Source of the DNA: Sclerotinia nivalis
Taxonomy: Eukaryota > Ascomycota > Leotiomycetes > Helotiales > Sclerotiniaceae
Reading direction: 5' to 3'
NCBI GenBank assembly: GCA_029531795.1
Contig: JAPEIS010000004.1
Coordinates: forward strand, 1,984,001 to 2,048,000
Length of the DNA: 64,000 bases
The notes beneath the pieces were generated by a model. The model was not told the DNA's origin. It saw only the letters and a list, made by a program, of their open reading frames with translations, and ran no database searches. Shown one piece after another: positions 1 through 12,058 of this stretch. The stretch's first letter is position 1; every line of letters begins with the position of its first letter. Both the position numbers and the translations under genes were made by a program.

Positions 1-2892
1 TTGCTTGGCAAGGGGGCTGCTTCCCCATTTGACCCTACCGGAGAAACTGCCACGTCTACTGCGTTTATCGTGCGAAACATCGATACCACTATCCGAGCCG
101 CTGTCACGACGATGTCTCTTTGTCATGCTTTCAGCTATGACTAGAACAGGCTCGCGGCGTTGACTTTGTTCGAGAACTTCAAGCGGGATATCATTGTGTA
201 ATAGCATAGCAGCATATCTCCATACATCGGCCAACTTACTGTGTCCGTGCTTTTCGGCAATACTTGCGTTATTCTCACAAAGATATGGACCGTTACCAAA
301 AATGGCGTATTCCTCTGCTAGGTAAACCTTTGCAGGAAGGATGTCACTTACATCGCATAATGATATGATGTTTTTGGGCTTCACAGATCGTACCCTGCTG
401 AGGGCAGTTCCAGTGGCTGTGTTGGTTCCTGTACCAGTTCCCGTGCCACCTGACCTTTGTGACATTATAGTTGGTGATCCTCTCAAAGGGAATCGACGAT
501 TTGATCGACGCCAGTACTCAGTCATCGCAGGATATCGAGTGATGCGAAATTGCGATGAATCCGTATCGCTGCTAGTCGATGAATCATATTCGTCTGACAC
601 TTCAGAATCAGCCTTACTATCTTCAGTCATTGATGTAGCCTTGATGCGTGGTTGGGGTGAGCTGTTATTTGCCAATCGACCAAAGGCATCAAAATTAGGT
701 TCACCCCTCGGTCGAGCATTTCTAGAATCGGTGATCTTCTCTAATAAGGACTTCACTTTATCTTCCTTGGGCGGAAAGAAACAAACAAGCTTGCCGTTCA
801 TTGCAAAGCGAGCACCGCAAAGTCTAGGTAGTGGTACGTTGACATTTCGTGGTATACTGATCAATGTTTCCGCCGTGGCACTGGAATCCAGTTCTTGTGA
901 CATCATTGCTGAGGCGCCTGGAGGAATATCGTTATCCTCCTCGTCGCTTGAGCTTTCATCGGCAAGGCCATCCAAATCATCGTCGTCCAGATCGTCTATA
1001 TCATGAAAAAATATGGTACTCGTCTCAAGATCAACCTCTCCAAGGAGATAACAAAGAGCCGCTTCAAGGCAACCTTGCTTGCGGCCTACAAAGCTTGCTG
1101 CAATTTGCTGCACTTCCTTTCTCAGCTTATTGAATGTCTCATCAGACATGAGGGACGTTTTGCCAAGTGTGAATGTGGGAGCTTTGCTCTCCGGGTACTG
1201 GTCTGGAAATGAGATAGTTGTCTTGATATAAATTGGAGTGCTATTTTCACCCCATGGCCCGTTCATGGAGACAATGACTGTTCTCTTGTCCATATCGACA
1301 TCATCAAATGTGATCTTTGGAAGCTGCTCATTGATGCGTATAATCTCATCATGTAAGGTTTCCGGTTCATCCCAATCACCATCTTCTTCAAATTCTGGAC
1401 TAAGCAAAGACAGCCTTCTCGACATTGATCGCTTCCGACGCATGGATCCGTTCTCGGGTTTTGAGAACTTTATTCCGCTCATCCAACCAATTTGGGATTG
1501 GTTAAGGTCTTCTTGTTTTGCTGATTTTTCCTTGCCTCTCATAGCAGGGGCGCGGATTGTAGTGTGAGTACGAGTAGTATGAGGCAAGGACATCCTTTTT
1601 ATTCCAGCACCCAATGCACTCAACTTCAGACCGGAACTATTAGGTCGAGGACCTGTAATTGTGGCGGTTTTCTTATCGCTTGCAGATGTTTCTGTGGTAC
1701 GGAACGTCTTGTAAATTGCTCCTTTACGTGTGAGGTTGAGCTTTCCGTGCACTTTTGTCCCTTTCACAAAGCCAACGCCTTCAAGTGTATCAGGGTTCAC
1801 ATGTTGCATTTTTAACTGGTTGTCCTCGCCCCAGGTAACGAGCTGAAACTCTCTATTATCTTCTCCTTCATCTGTGATGCTTCCACGACTCCTCCAGAGA
1901 AATTCTTTGACTTTGGAATTCCCATGTCCTGGAAAAGTAATGACTGCTTCCGTGATGGTATCAGTAGAATTATCACCTGTAATGCGCCGATCATAGAGAT
2001 GGAGGTCCCCAGGAGTGTCCTGAGGCATAGCTAGAATTCCGCAGCCAAACGGCGTGTGTCGAGCTCTCCAAACAGGAAATCCGGTATGTATGGTGCGCTC
2101 GGGAACATCAGATTCGTTTTCATAATCCCAAAATTTGATTGTTCTATCCAAAGAGCAAGTAACTAAGCTTGAGGCACGGGTACGATTCCAATCAACACCA
2201 TATATTTTTGATTCATGTGCATTAATGGACCTTAATGGGACAGCGCCTTTTCTATCATCCCAGATCCGTAACCATCTATCATGGGATGAAGCTAAGATGT
2301 GCGGATCTTGACGGCTCCATTTGACCTGGGTTGCACCAGCAAACCAATCACAAAAGCTAAGAGCGGGTTGTCGTGGTCTCCGCAGGTCCCAACAATGTAC
2401 ATATCCATCAACAGCACATGTTGCCAGAATATCTGGATGATGTGCTGAGAAATTGATGTCGGTGATAGCTCTTGTATGCCCATGTAATGTATGCTCAATT
2501 GCGCCATGGGAGGCGTCCTCCTGCATATTTAAATTCCATACGAGAGCCTTTTGATTAGCAGTGCTAACCACCCAGTAGTCGCGGACTGCGAAAGGGCACC
2601 ATTGAACGTCGGCCACAAGCCATGGAAGGCCATGTCGAAGATGTCGTGGGGGGTTGAGAGGAGAATCGAGATCAATTATGTCTAAGCCGTCAGTCCTAAG
2701 AGAAGAAAATGAATTAGCATATCCCATCAATTGTGAATTTTGAAGTACTCACGATGCTAGAGCTACATCTCGACCAGAAGGAGATATAGTAGCTGACCCA
2801 ACTTTCCGGTCTACATGTATAGACACATCTGCATCAAATGTAGTGCTATCAAATGCCGACCCAATGGTCTTCCCCTTTCTCGACTCTTCCAT
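1..2892 (-). CDS. SEA3: WD40/RWD protein of the SEACIT/GATOR2 complex (Sea3/WDR59-like), partial
   Basis: Exons 2892-2753 and 2695-1 (intron 2696-2752, 57 nt). The frame stays open to the left edge, giving about 945 residues with the C-terminus outside. WD40 repeats fill roughly residues 25-335, with HGHT/W-D type ends such as 'HCWDLRRP' and 'LRIWDDRKG'. A Ser/Arg-rich linker follows, then an RWD domain at about 490-600 (starting 'LHDEIIRINEQLP'). This order is that of WDR59/Sea3 (Mtc5), a vacuolar-membrane regulator of TORC1 in amino-acid sensing; the zinc-binding tail would lie beyond the edge. The ATG at 2892 is the first in frame. The gene diverges from Ubc13 across about 735 bp. Other WD40-RWD proteins are possible, but the order and length fit WDR59 best. 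Confidence 0.8.
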
Positions 2893-3627
2893 CTTCTTTC
2901 AATACTAAAGTTTTCGCATTCTGGAAATCATATAATTACTTCGAAACGGAGATGGCTACAAGGCGAATACTGTTTGATGTTTGAGGTATGTAAATTTGAA
3001 AGAAGGCTATCTAAACAGACCAGGGGCATTCTGCAATCTTTGAAGAACCGCATTGATAAGATAACATATGAAAATTAAAGGGCATGAGGCTGGGCGCAAT
3101 GGCTGGATTCGTCCACAATGAGGCAGTGAGGCAGTGAGGCAGCGAGGCAATGAGGCAATGATATCGAAAGTTTATATGGATGGATGAATGAATGTGTAGT
3201 TGGCTAAGGCTTGACCTTGACGGCAGTTGCCGTTCAGCCTTCCTTACCTACCGTACATCATACATAGCATTAAAACCCTTTTAAGGCTCTCTTGCCCCTC
3301 TCTCTCTTTTCCCAATTATTACAACCCCAAGAGAAGAAGAATCTCACGGCTACTTTTTACTTCGAATCATCAGTAGATTTTCAAACAGTCAATTCATTCA
3401 ATTGTCCAACGTTTCATAGTTCTGTAGACCTTTCGTTTTCGCTAGTTCTACCCACCCCACTACCCGAACTGAACTGAACGATAGGTACTTTCTCAGGTTA
3501 TCTTATCAACATCACGAGTACGAAAAAAAAACTACCTTTATTGGTGATTTGTCGAGCCTTGGACTCGATAACTGCACTATAAGAACGATTCAAGAAGTGC
3601 AAGTTTAGGTTAGACAAGCGGAACAAC
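2893..3627. promoter_or_regulatory. Divergent promoter region between the Sea3-like gene and UBC13
   Basis: About 735 bp separate two divergent start codons, so both promoters must lie here. It contains an 8-bp tandem repeat (separate entry) and a pyrimidine-rich stretch at about 3285-3310. No specific binding site can be supported. Confidence 0.5.
3117..3161. repeat. 8-bp tandem repeat, about 5.5 copies
   Basis: The unit is close to AGTGAGGC, with variants AGCGAGGC and AATGAGGC, repeated head to tail. It lies about 225 bp upstream of the Sea3-like start. Probably a simple-sequence expansion. Confidence 0.75.
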
Positions 3628-4257
3628 ATGGCTTTACCAAAGCGGATCATCAAGGAGACGGAGAGGTTGATGCAAGAACCGTCAGTACATATATCTTTGG
3701 CGTTGGATCATACTCTAGCTAACAAATATATAAAGTGTTCCGGGTATCAGCGCAGTACCCCATGAGGACAACCTAAGATATTTCGACGTATCAATACACG
3801 GTCCTTCCTCCTCCCCATACGAAGGTTAGTTCTATTGTCGAACCAGTTTACAAAAGTCCATAGGCTTATGCGGATTTACAGGCGGTATTTTCAAACTGGA
3901 ATTGTTTTTACCTGATGACTATCCGATGACTCCTCCCAAAATTAGATTCCTCACCAAAATCTATCATCCAAATATTGACAAGCTTGGCCGGATCTGTTTA
4001 GACGTTCTCAAGGGTATGTAATCTTATTTCGTGCCCCATAACCTCACGCCGGATGCAGTAGACTGATCTCGACTTGTACAGGTAACTGGTCTCCTGCACT
4101 CCAGATTCGAACAATCCTCCTCTCGATTCAAGCTCTCCTCGGTGCTCCCAACCCGGACGATCCTTTAGCTCCAGATGTGGCAAAGAGATGGAAGGAGGAT
4201 GAGCCGGCCGCAATCGCGACTGCTAAAGAATGGACAAGAACTCATGCTATGACTTAA
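3628..4257 (+). CDS. UBC13: Ubiquitin-conjugating enzyme E2, Ubc13 type
   Basis: Exons 3628-3680, 3736-3824, 3882-4013 and 4082-4257 give 149 residues, close to the usual 150-153. The UBC fold is complete: N-terminal helix '[13 protein letters not shown]', the 'HPNID' motif at 76-80, and the active-site Cys86 in '[20 protein letters not shown]'. The sequence matches Ubc13, which with a Mms2/Uev partner builds K63-linked ubiquitin chains in post-replication repair and signalling. All three introns have GTxxGT-like donors and clean acceptors. It is one of the most conserved genes here, and nothing looks damaged. Confidence 0.97.
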
Positions 4258-7063
4258 ATCTGATCTAGTCTTACAGTACTGGACGGATATACATGAATTA
4301 TGGTTAAACGAAAGAAATGCGAGGGGTTTTCGGTATTGAAAACCGCTTTTGCTTTGCAAGATAGCGTGGATACAGCGCTGGAAAGATTATGTTTTTTTTT
4401 TTGGTAGAGAGAAACATCTCAAGATGTTGCGCGAAGCCTTTTGTGATTCTGTTAGCATAACTGACTTATTTTCAACCAACAAATTCAGACCTTTTCCCCT
4501 GTGCTGCGGCTCCGTTTCACGTTATTTTACGATTCATTTGTCAAGTCGCAATTCGCAACATAGGAGACGGGATCTCAATATCGTTTTGGCATTGTTTGGG
4601 CTTCGAGACTGTTGCGACGTTTTCTCTAGTGGGAAAAATGAGACATCAAAATCATTATGACATTAGACCACAAACAATGTGTGTTTGATTCAGAGTGTGG
4701 TGTTTCTACACCCCTCTAGTCTCACATGTCTCTCTGACTAGTGTCAGCTTCTTCAATATCGAGAAGGCTTCATCTGTTCGGCAGGAATAATATCCTATTA
4801 GATTGTGATATATGATAATCATAATCCATATATGATTTCGCAAAAAAGCCTCACATAAGTCTTCAAAACAAGCAGATTCTGGGTCGTCCAATCGACGCGC
4901 ATGATAAAATAATCAGCTCTGAATATTTTGGTCTAAGGTGGTTTACTTTCACGGCCGAGCCAACACAAAACCAGCCACTAGGCTCATTAGGTTTATCCAA
5001 GGACAACTCGTCGATGTGCCATCCGTAACTAGTCATTTGAAGGTTTAGACCAACCGTTGAATACTTCGGTGCCAGAGGTTGGAGCAACGAATGACACTAA
5101 CTTGCCATCTACGGTATGGCGGTATCATGGTTGAAAGAAAATTGATTTGGCAAACGATGTCAGAAGATCTTACCTTGGTATTGGGTCGTTTTTGCGATGC
5201 AAGTCATTTAGGCTGACCTAGAGAATCTCTTACGCACCAAATTTAATATTAAAGACAACGATATGCACCAACCCCTTGAAAAAGCGATGTATATAATACC
5301 TAAAAGGGGAAGTTGGCTGCTTCATTGCAAACAGTTTCGAGAAGATGAAATGGGAAAGTGGTACAAGAAATACACTTGTACGCTATTATATATAACCCTC
5401 TTATTAATGGACGATGTAGGCAAGTAAAGTAAGGCGAGTCACAAGTCGAGAAATTCATTGCAGAATTTGACCATTCAAGAAACCACGCAATATTCTAATA
5501 AACCTCTCTTCAGCAATGCGTTCGTAAACGGAAATCTCCATTGTCTCCAGGTTTCCTCATCTTCTCTATCCTCGCCAAAAGTCTAATCTGGATCGAAGGT
5601 TTATTTCCCACTGACCTACCTTCGTGCGGTAAATAGGCATTTTAAATTAAACAGATATTTCAAATTAAATAATGTGGTTTTACAACACAATTTACAACGC
5701 ATCTGCAAGATATTCAGCCACACATATTTTCCTAGTAAAAGCCACATTATTTAGTTTAAAATATTTATTTAATTTAAAATGCCTATTTACCGCACGAATG
5801 TAGATACTCCTGCAATTAGTACTATTTCCAAATCCACTTCAGACCCACATGCCAGTCTTTACCCCGCGTTACTCCATATTTCGACCGAGGAACTTTCGAC
5901 AAACTCCTAACAACCTATCACACTATGGGTAAATATCTCTTTTTGGATTCTTTCTCCGCGAGCCAAAGCTAATTCCAGTGGCGCTGAGCAGGTGTTAAGT
6001 CTTAAGTCTTTTAAGAATTGGAAGAAATAGGATTTCCAGCAAATCGGTTAGACACCGCACTGCACTATTCTCGTCAAGTCACCATGAAGCCGGCGCGAAC
6101 CCTTTGAGGTACCTTCTCCGGAATGTAGCTCCTCCAAACTTCAATCTCGTAGATCAGATTGATGATGATGCGTGGCTACAGGGAGTTCTATTGGTTGGTA
6201 TAGAAGTTCTTCGCCCCCTTGTTAGATAACGAGGCGCCTTATCGATGCCAGGGTCCGAAATTCTGGGGTTTAACAGCGAATCTTACTTACCCCGCATATG
6301 TTGTCCATTCCGCTTCGCAGAAATCTGATCCAACAATATGGGAAAATGTATAAATTTCGATACGTAGGGTATGGTTTTAAAAGGCACATGAACACGAGAT
6401 TCTTCATGGGATGTACAAACTTTCTTTTTGGGATTTTGTTGGAGGCGTATTTATTGCGAGTTTTATTATAAGATCTGGACGCAGTTCGTATCCATAGGTT
6501 ATGGGATGGTTTTTACGGTAGATTGTGAATCTGTGATCAATATTAAGAACATGCCGCTACAGAGGCCAAGCGGGCTTGGCAGTGGGAAGTTCCTTAGCTA
6601 TTCTCCCCTCAACTTTCCCAGGCGACGCTAATTCCAAAGCCCAGGAAAACCTTATAAAATACCTCGGAGAATCGCCGAAGAGGAAAGGCCTCAATTCAAG
6701 ATGCTCAAATGAAGTTGAGAGAAAAAGCCATTAGGTGCGCCAATACGGTAGCGATCAAATGAGGATCTTTTCGAGATTGGGGTAAATGCTGTTGTTGCTC
6801 GCATCGCTTACCTATCTGGGGCCCCAGATATCATATTTTTAGCAAGGATGATATGTAATAATGGTGACGCACCTGACGAACCATTTGATCTTTCATTGGG
6901 ATATATGGGGATTGCATGACCTTTCGAATAAGAAGATGAAGGTCCCCATGGTTTTCTGCTCCAGTGTTCCAGACTTTTTCTCTCGCTTCACTACATAAAC
7001 ATTATTATTTTGCCGTACACTGGCAGCCTCAATACCTCTCTCCTTTATCTTCACCCAAATAAC
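4258..7063. other. Intergenic region of about 2.8 kb containing a MITE
   Basis: No coding exon of recognisable family was found on either strand. It holds the UBC13 3' end, the inverted-repeat element at 5619-5800, AT-rich unique sequence, and the promoter of the MFS gene. Short open frames here (such as 4349-4660 plus) have no family features. Confidence 0.6.
5619..5800. mobile_element. MITE-like element with about 62-bp terminal inverted repeats and TA flanks
   Basis: The left arm (5619-5682) and the reverse complement of the right arm (5737-5800) agree at about 58 of 64 positions. Both read C(C/A)TTCGTGCGGTAAATAGGC and continue through an AT-rich tract to AATAATGTGG. A TA dinucleotide sits just outside each end (5617-5618 and 5801-5802), as expected for a Tc1/mariner target duplication. 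The middle of about 55 bp has no coding capacity. Four of the six mismatches are C/T-type transitions, consistent with RIP or age. The size fits a non-autonomous miniature element; its autonomous parent is not in the window. Confidence 0.8.
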
Positions 7064-9207
7064 ATGACCCGAGAAGGCTTGACTCCTCCGAATCACTCGG
7101 ACAATTCAATGTCAGGCTCAATGGATAAAGAATCCGGCCCTATTGGGGCCGGTACTGCAGACCACGTGGAGATCATTCGTACTGGTTCAATAGTTCCAGG
7201 AAATACACAATACTACGAGAAGGATGAATTGCAAACATATGTGAACGATGAAGATCATAATCATGAACCACCGGTAGGCATTGAAATATGTATTTGAGAG
7301 TTCGTAACTGAAAATTTGCTCAATAGATGACCATGAATCGATTGATGTCTTTGGTGGCAATGGCTTTCTTATGGACAGGCTCACAAATACCAGTATATCT
7401 TTTTGGTATGCCATCCTGTTCCATTGGAAGTAATATTGATCTAACGAAGTATCTAGGAGCTATACCACCATATATTTACGGAGATTTGGGGGGATCGGAC
7501 AGGTGGACCTGGTTTGTGTTGGCCAACCTACTTGCTTTGGCAGCAGTGTGTCCATTCGTAGGAGCTTTGTCGGATCTGTTTGGAAGACGATATATTGCCA
7601 TGTTTGGTGCAGGCTTGATTGTCATTGGAATGATTATTTGTTCCACCGCACAATCCATGAACGTCTTTATTGGTAAGCTTTTTCGTACTACTGATATCTC
7701 GAAACATACTGATTTATTACAGGTGGTATGGCTATTGCTGGTGCTGGCGCTGGAATAAACGAATTAACAGCACTTGCTGCAACGTCTGAGCTTGCGCCAA
7801 CCGCGAAGCGAGGGAAATATGTGGCCGTGCTAATCTTCACCATTCTTCCATTCTGTCCATCTGTTCTCTGGGCTCAATTGATCTCATCACATTCGAACTG
7901 GAGATATGTAGGACTATTCTGTGGTCTTTGGGCATTTGTTGGACTAGTCATCACCGCGGTATTCTACTTTCCACCTCCTCGAGTAAATTCAAATGGCCTC
8001 TCACGAAAAGAGGTCATCTCTCAAATAGACTTTGTTGGCGGGTTCCTCTCGATTGCTGGTTTGATTCTCTTCGTTGCTGGTCTTCTGTGGGGTGGATATC
8101 AGGTAAGCAATCTTATCCCAATCTATCTTATAATACTAACAAAATCTAGTATCCGTGGGGGTCTGCACATGTACTTGTCCCACTTATCCTCGGTGGTATA
8201 TTCATCATTGCCTTCTGTTTCTGGGAATCTTATGGCGCCAAAAATCCCATGTTCCCCTCTCGACTCCGAAAAGAACCCCGTATCTTAGCTCTCACCCTCG
8301 TCATCACCTTCATCTCGGGCGCAAACTTCTTCTCTGTTTTGCTCTTTTGGCCCACACAGGCATTCAATGTTTACGGACATGATCCAGTTGGTGTCGGAAT
8401 CCGAGGTCTTCCCATCGGCTTTACCATTCTCATCGGCGCATGCATTGTTCTTTGGCTCTTGTCGGTCTTCCGTGGAAGGATCCGCATGCTCATGGTTATC
8501 TCATCCTGCATGATGACCGCAGGATGCGGTGCCCTTGCCGCTGCAGACCGCAATAATATCAACACTGTGTACGGCATCCTCATCGTAGCCGGCCTTGGAA
8601 TTGGTGGCATTGTCGGTAAGTAATCAGCCTTCATGCTTCTCAACATCCAATTCTGTTCCCCGATTCCAGACGCACTGCTATGTTTCCTTACATCCATCCC
8701 TTTTACTTTCTAACGATTCCTCATTCTTCCGAGTAAGATTACTGACTCTTGGATGTAAATGCAGTTCCCGCATCAATTATCACGACCATCATCTGTCCCG
8801 ATGACCTAATCGCCACAATCGCGGCACTTACCCTCGCTATTCGTGTAGTTGGTGGGGCTATCGGATACACAACCTATTACAACGTGTTCCTCAATAAATT
8901 CGTCCCCGAACTATCCGCCCGAATTGGGCTTGCCTGCTACAAGAATGGCATCTTTGACTTAAAAACCATCACCCACATTGCTGCTTTGACGGGCGAAAGT
9001 CTCCTAGACGATATTTTACCTCTCGTCGGCAACAATGTTACGATCTGGAATGATGTCGTACTTGCAGGTCAAGAGGCGTATGCTGCTGCTTATCCGTGGG
9101 TTTACTATGTCAGTATTGCTTTTGGGGCAGTTTCCATCCTGGCTAGTATTGGCTTGGGCGATATTAGTAAATATATGGATGATCATGTAGCAGTTGTTCT
9201 TCATTGA
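7064..9207 (+). CDS. Major facilitator superfamily efflux pump, TRI12 type
   Basis: Exons 7064-7273, 7327-7405, 7457-7672, 7723-8102, 8150-8615 and 8765-9207 encode 597 residues, typical of the 14-helix drug:H+ antiporter (DHA2) group. Hallmarks are 'GAIPPYIYGDLGG' after helix 1, the loop 2-3 signature 'GALSDLFGRRY', and 'GIVVPASIIT' in the C-terminal half. The hydrophilic N-terminus is about 70 residues. TRI12-like pumps export trichothecenes or other small toxic compounds at the plasma membrane, and related branches transport siderophores, so the substrate is unknown. No biosynthetic cluster surrounds it. The 7064 ATG is the only in-frame ATG before the first membrane segment's exon. Confidence 0.9.
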
Positions 9208-10208
9208 TTCTTCATTGCTGGTATGTAGAAGAGGTACATGAGGTTGATTAGATGACTGCTGGTCGAGGACTTGGGAAAAATGGAAGTGTTGGGTAAAAGA
9301 TGTGAGTGTTAGATGTTGAGGTTGTTTATGAATCATTAACATGGCATTTGATATTGGATACGTTCATATATATCATGGCTGCATTGAAGAAATAGCATTA
9401 AATATAAATTTTAAATTATAAATAATTAAATTAACATCTTTTCTTATTTCTCTAGTACAGTAAACATATCAACCAAGTAGGTAAGTTTGCACGCCCAACA
9501 AGGAAAAAAGCATCACCCTTCACACACACCACATTCATACCAATGACCATACCATACACCTGACTCCCTACTAAAAATACCAAGAACAAACCACCCTAAA
9601 TATAGTAGATAAGATATCCAAAAACTCTCTCTTTTCTCCTGTATTTCTCAATATCTCAATATCTCAATGATGTCTTTGAAATCAGAATTAATTCAGTGCT
9701 GGGCTAGCTGTGTGGAATTTATTGTAGATCTCCTACTTTTGTTAAAAAATATATATATAAAAATATATAAAAAATTTGCGGGTAGAGATTAGGTTTAATG
9801 TGTAATATTGTTATGGTTTTGTTCTATGAGTTAGGGGTTAGGGGATAGAGATAGAGATGAAGGAAGGTATTATGGTGATGAGTAGATCTAGGGGCGGGTT
9901 GAATTTGTAGTTGCTTACTTGAGATAGGGGTGATTGATGGACTGTGAAGCTTAAGGTGGATTTAGGGTTTATGTTTGGACAGCAAGCTCATGAGCTTTAA
10001 TGGGGTATTTGGGGCGTTGAACTACGAAACTGGGAATTTTGTACACTGATTTGTTATAGAAAAGTGCTTGCAGAAAAGATTTTACGTTGCCCTAACCTAT
10101 CTGTCCTGGTTCTTGTGCGTAGATTTCACCCTGCTACTGGTGATCTCAACTCCCACTTCTCATCTTCTACTTTCCCACATTTCTACCTATCATATAAATA
10201 CACCTCGA
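9208..10208. other. Intergenic region between convergent genes
   Basis: This 1-kb stretch holds the 3' ends of two convergent genes. AT-rich runs lie at about 9390-9440 and 9745-9780, and short imperfect CAATATCT repeats at about 9648-9668. No gene seen. Confidence 0.55.
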
Positions 10209-12058
10209 TCACCCCACAAAGTACTTATACAAAACAACATCATACCTCACGAACTCACCACTCTTCATCCTGACACCCAGCAACAGCCTCCTAAACTTCT
10301 CCTGCTCAACCACAACACCACCCACATGACCACCAACATAAGAACCTCGCATAGATTTCCAATCCCTATAAACCTCCAATTGATCCCTACCAAAGCACCT
10401 CAGCTCTTCATTCAACAACTCCATCGACAGATCCGAGCCTTTTCCATAAATATCATTAATACCATCCAGAACTAACAAAAATCGCATCCCTAATTCCCTG
10501 TGCGCAAATCCCCTCTCGACCATAGGGTTGAAATACTCCTCGGTGCACTTTTGCCGATTTGGGAAATGATGCCACATGTGTGGAAAAGAGACGATGCACT
10601 TAACTTTTACCCAGCTAGCGCACAGGTCAACTTCTTCGGGCGAAGTGATATGTGTAGCTTTAAACCAGGACGCGGTGTGTTTTCCGGGTTCTTGGAATGA
10701 GAAAATTGGTTTGGATCGGCCGGTGGGATCATCTAGTCCGGTGGTTAGGAAGTGGAAATTCTCGGCGTGTTTGGATTCTGAGGTTAGGTGAATCGATAGC
10801 GAGGAGATTTGCGGAAGGATGTCTAGGCAGAATTTGCGGAAACAGATTTTCTCGATTGGTGCTTTGTCGAGAGCATCTCTATGGGTAGCTGGGACACTGC
10901 GTTTCCTTGCATCGAGATGCCGGAATAAAGGCTTTGGGATGGCGGAGGGTCTGGAGGAATCAATCCAAAGATACGCCTAGGGTTTGGTCAGTATGGATAG
11001 GTAAATAACTCATGGGATCCATTTTAATGGATGAGACTTACAGATGATGGAATCTGGCCGATTTTGAGAAACGATCGGTAAAAACACGTGGTGTTGTAAC
11101 CCAAGTCTGAAATTAACCTCGACGTCGTACGAGCCAAATCTTCGTGTGATACCCCATCTTGAGAATTTACTAATTGCATCCACTTGCTCTGAATTGACAT
11201 TATATCTTCGCCCATCCTAACGGAGAACATCAATTGAGCCAGCGCACCATTGTACAATGAAGGCAGACATCCCTTGGCTGCTTGAACCGCGTATCTAGCA
11301 ATCAACGTTTTTCGACCCTGTAGTCCGGGGTCATCCCGTACTCTGATAGCAGCAGCAGCGTTCTTTAACCACACAATCCATGATTTGTATAATTTGGCAT
11401 GAGGTAACACATCTTTGGTTAGATACATGTGTGTCCGAGCGATGGTACTCTCATCGTTATCCGCAATGATTCTCTCTAGAATTTTGGCGAGATCGTCTGA
11501 TCGTGTGGGCCCATAGTACCGTCGACTTTTACCGAGAATATTGACATCCATGTGGCCGTAAGCATCGTGTTTGCCAAATTTTCGTGCAGAGTAGTATGCT
11601 GACCATTGACTGACAGTCTCGAGGTGACTTCGAAACACTTCTCCGAGTGGACGCCCTTCAAACAATTTCCTCACATTCGCCACTGCTTGTCTGTAATAAT
11701 CTGGGACAATATCTTCCGCTGGCCATACAAATGGTACCAGAGTCGCATCGTCGGAAAGATAGCAAAGATTGCCGAAGTCTCTGATGAAGTTCTCGCAGAT
11801 TGCGCAGGACATCATGCGACGTTTGTTGGGTAGGCCTCGGGAGAACATCTCGTAGATTATATTCCTTCCGAAGTCCTTACCTGCTGGATCTGATTGTTTA
11901 ATATCCGCATGAAAAATGTGTCCTTTTCTGTTTCTTTCGTTCTGCGAGACGGTCAGCTGCATGGCGGCAACTAGAGGTTGGATTGCACGGTCATCTCCGC
12001 TCATTTCGGAGATGTGATATCCATCTGGAAGATCTATGATCTCGAAAGTTTCATCCAT
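10209..12058 (-). CDS. Uncharacterised 594-aa fungal protein
   Basis: Exons 12058-11042 and 10976-10209 are joined by a 65-nt intron (10977-11041) with a perfect GTAAGT donor and a CTGAC branch. The second exon is open for 255 codons in the right phase, so both belong to one gene. I do not recognise the family. Visible features are a CxxC pair at Cys85/Cys88 ('SCAICENF'), a helix-rich middle with Arg/Lys-rich segments, and no signal peptide or membrane helix. The reading frame extends upstream to 12121, but only through a GTG, so the ATG at 12058 is used. The CxxC could bind a metal; function unknown, probably intracellular. Confidence 0.72.

Noticed and set aside
3117..3161. CRISPR-like array
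   Set aside because: Units are 8 bp without spacers, in a eukaryotic genome; a plain tandem repeat.
7064..12058. Toxin biosynthesis cluster around the TRI12-type pump
   Set aside because: No synthase, P450 or transferase is adjacent; pump family alone does not support a cluster.
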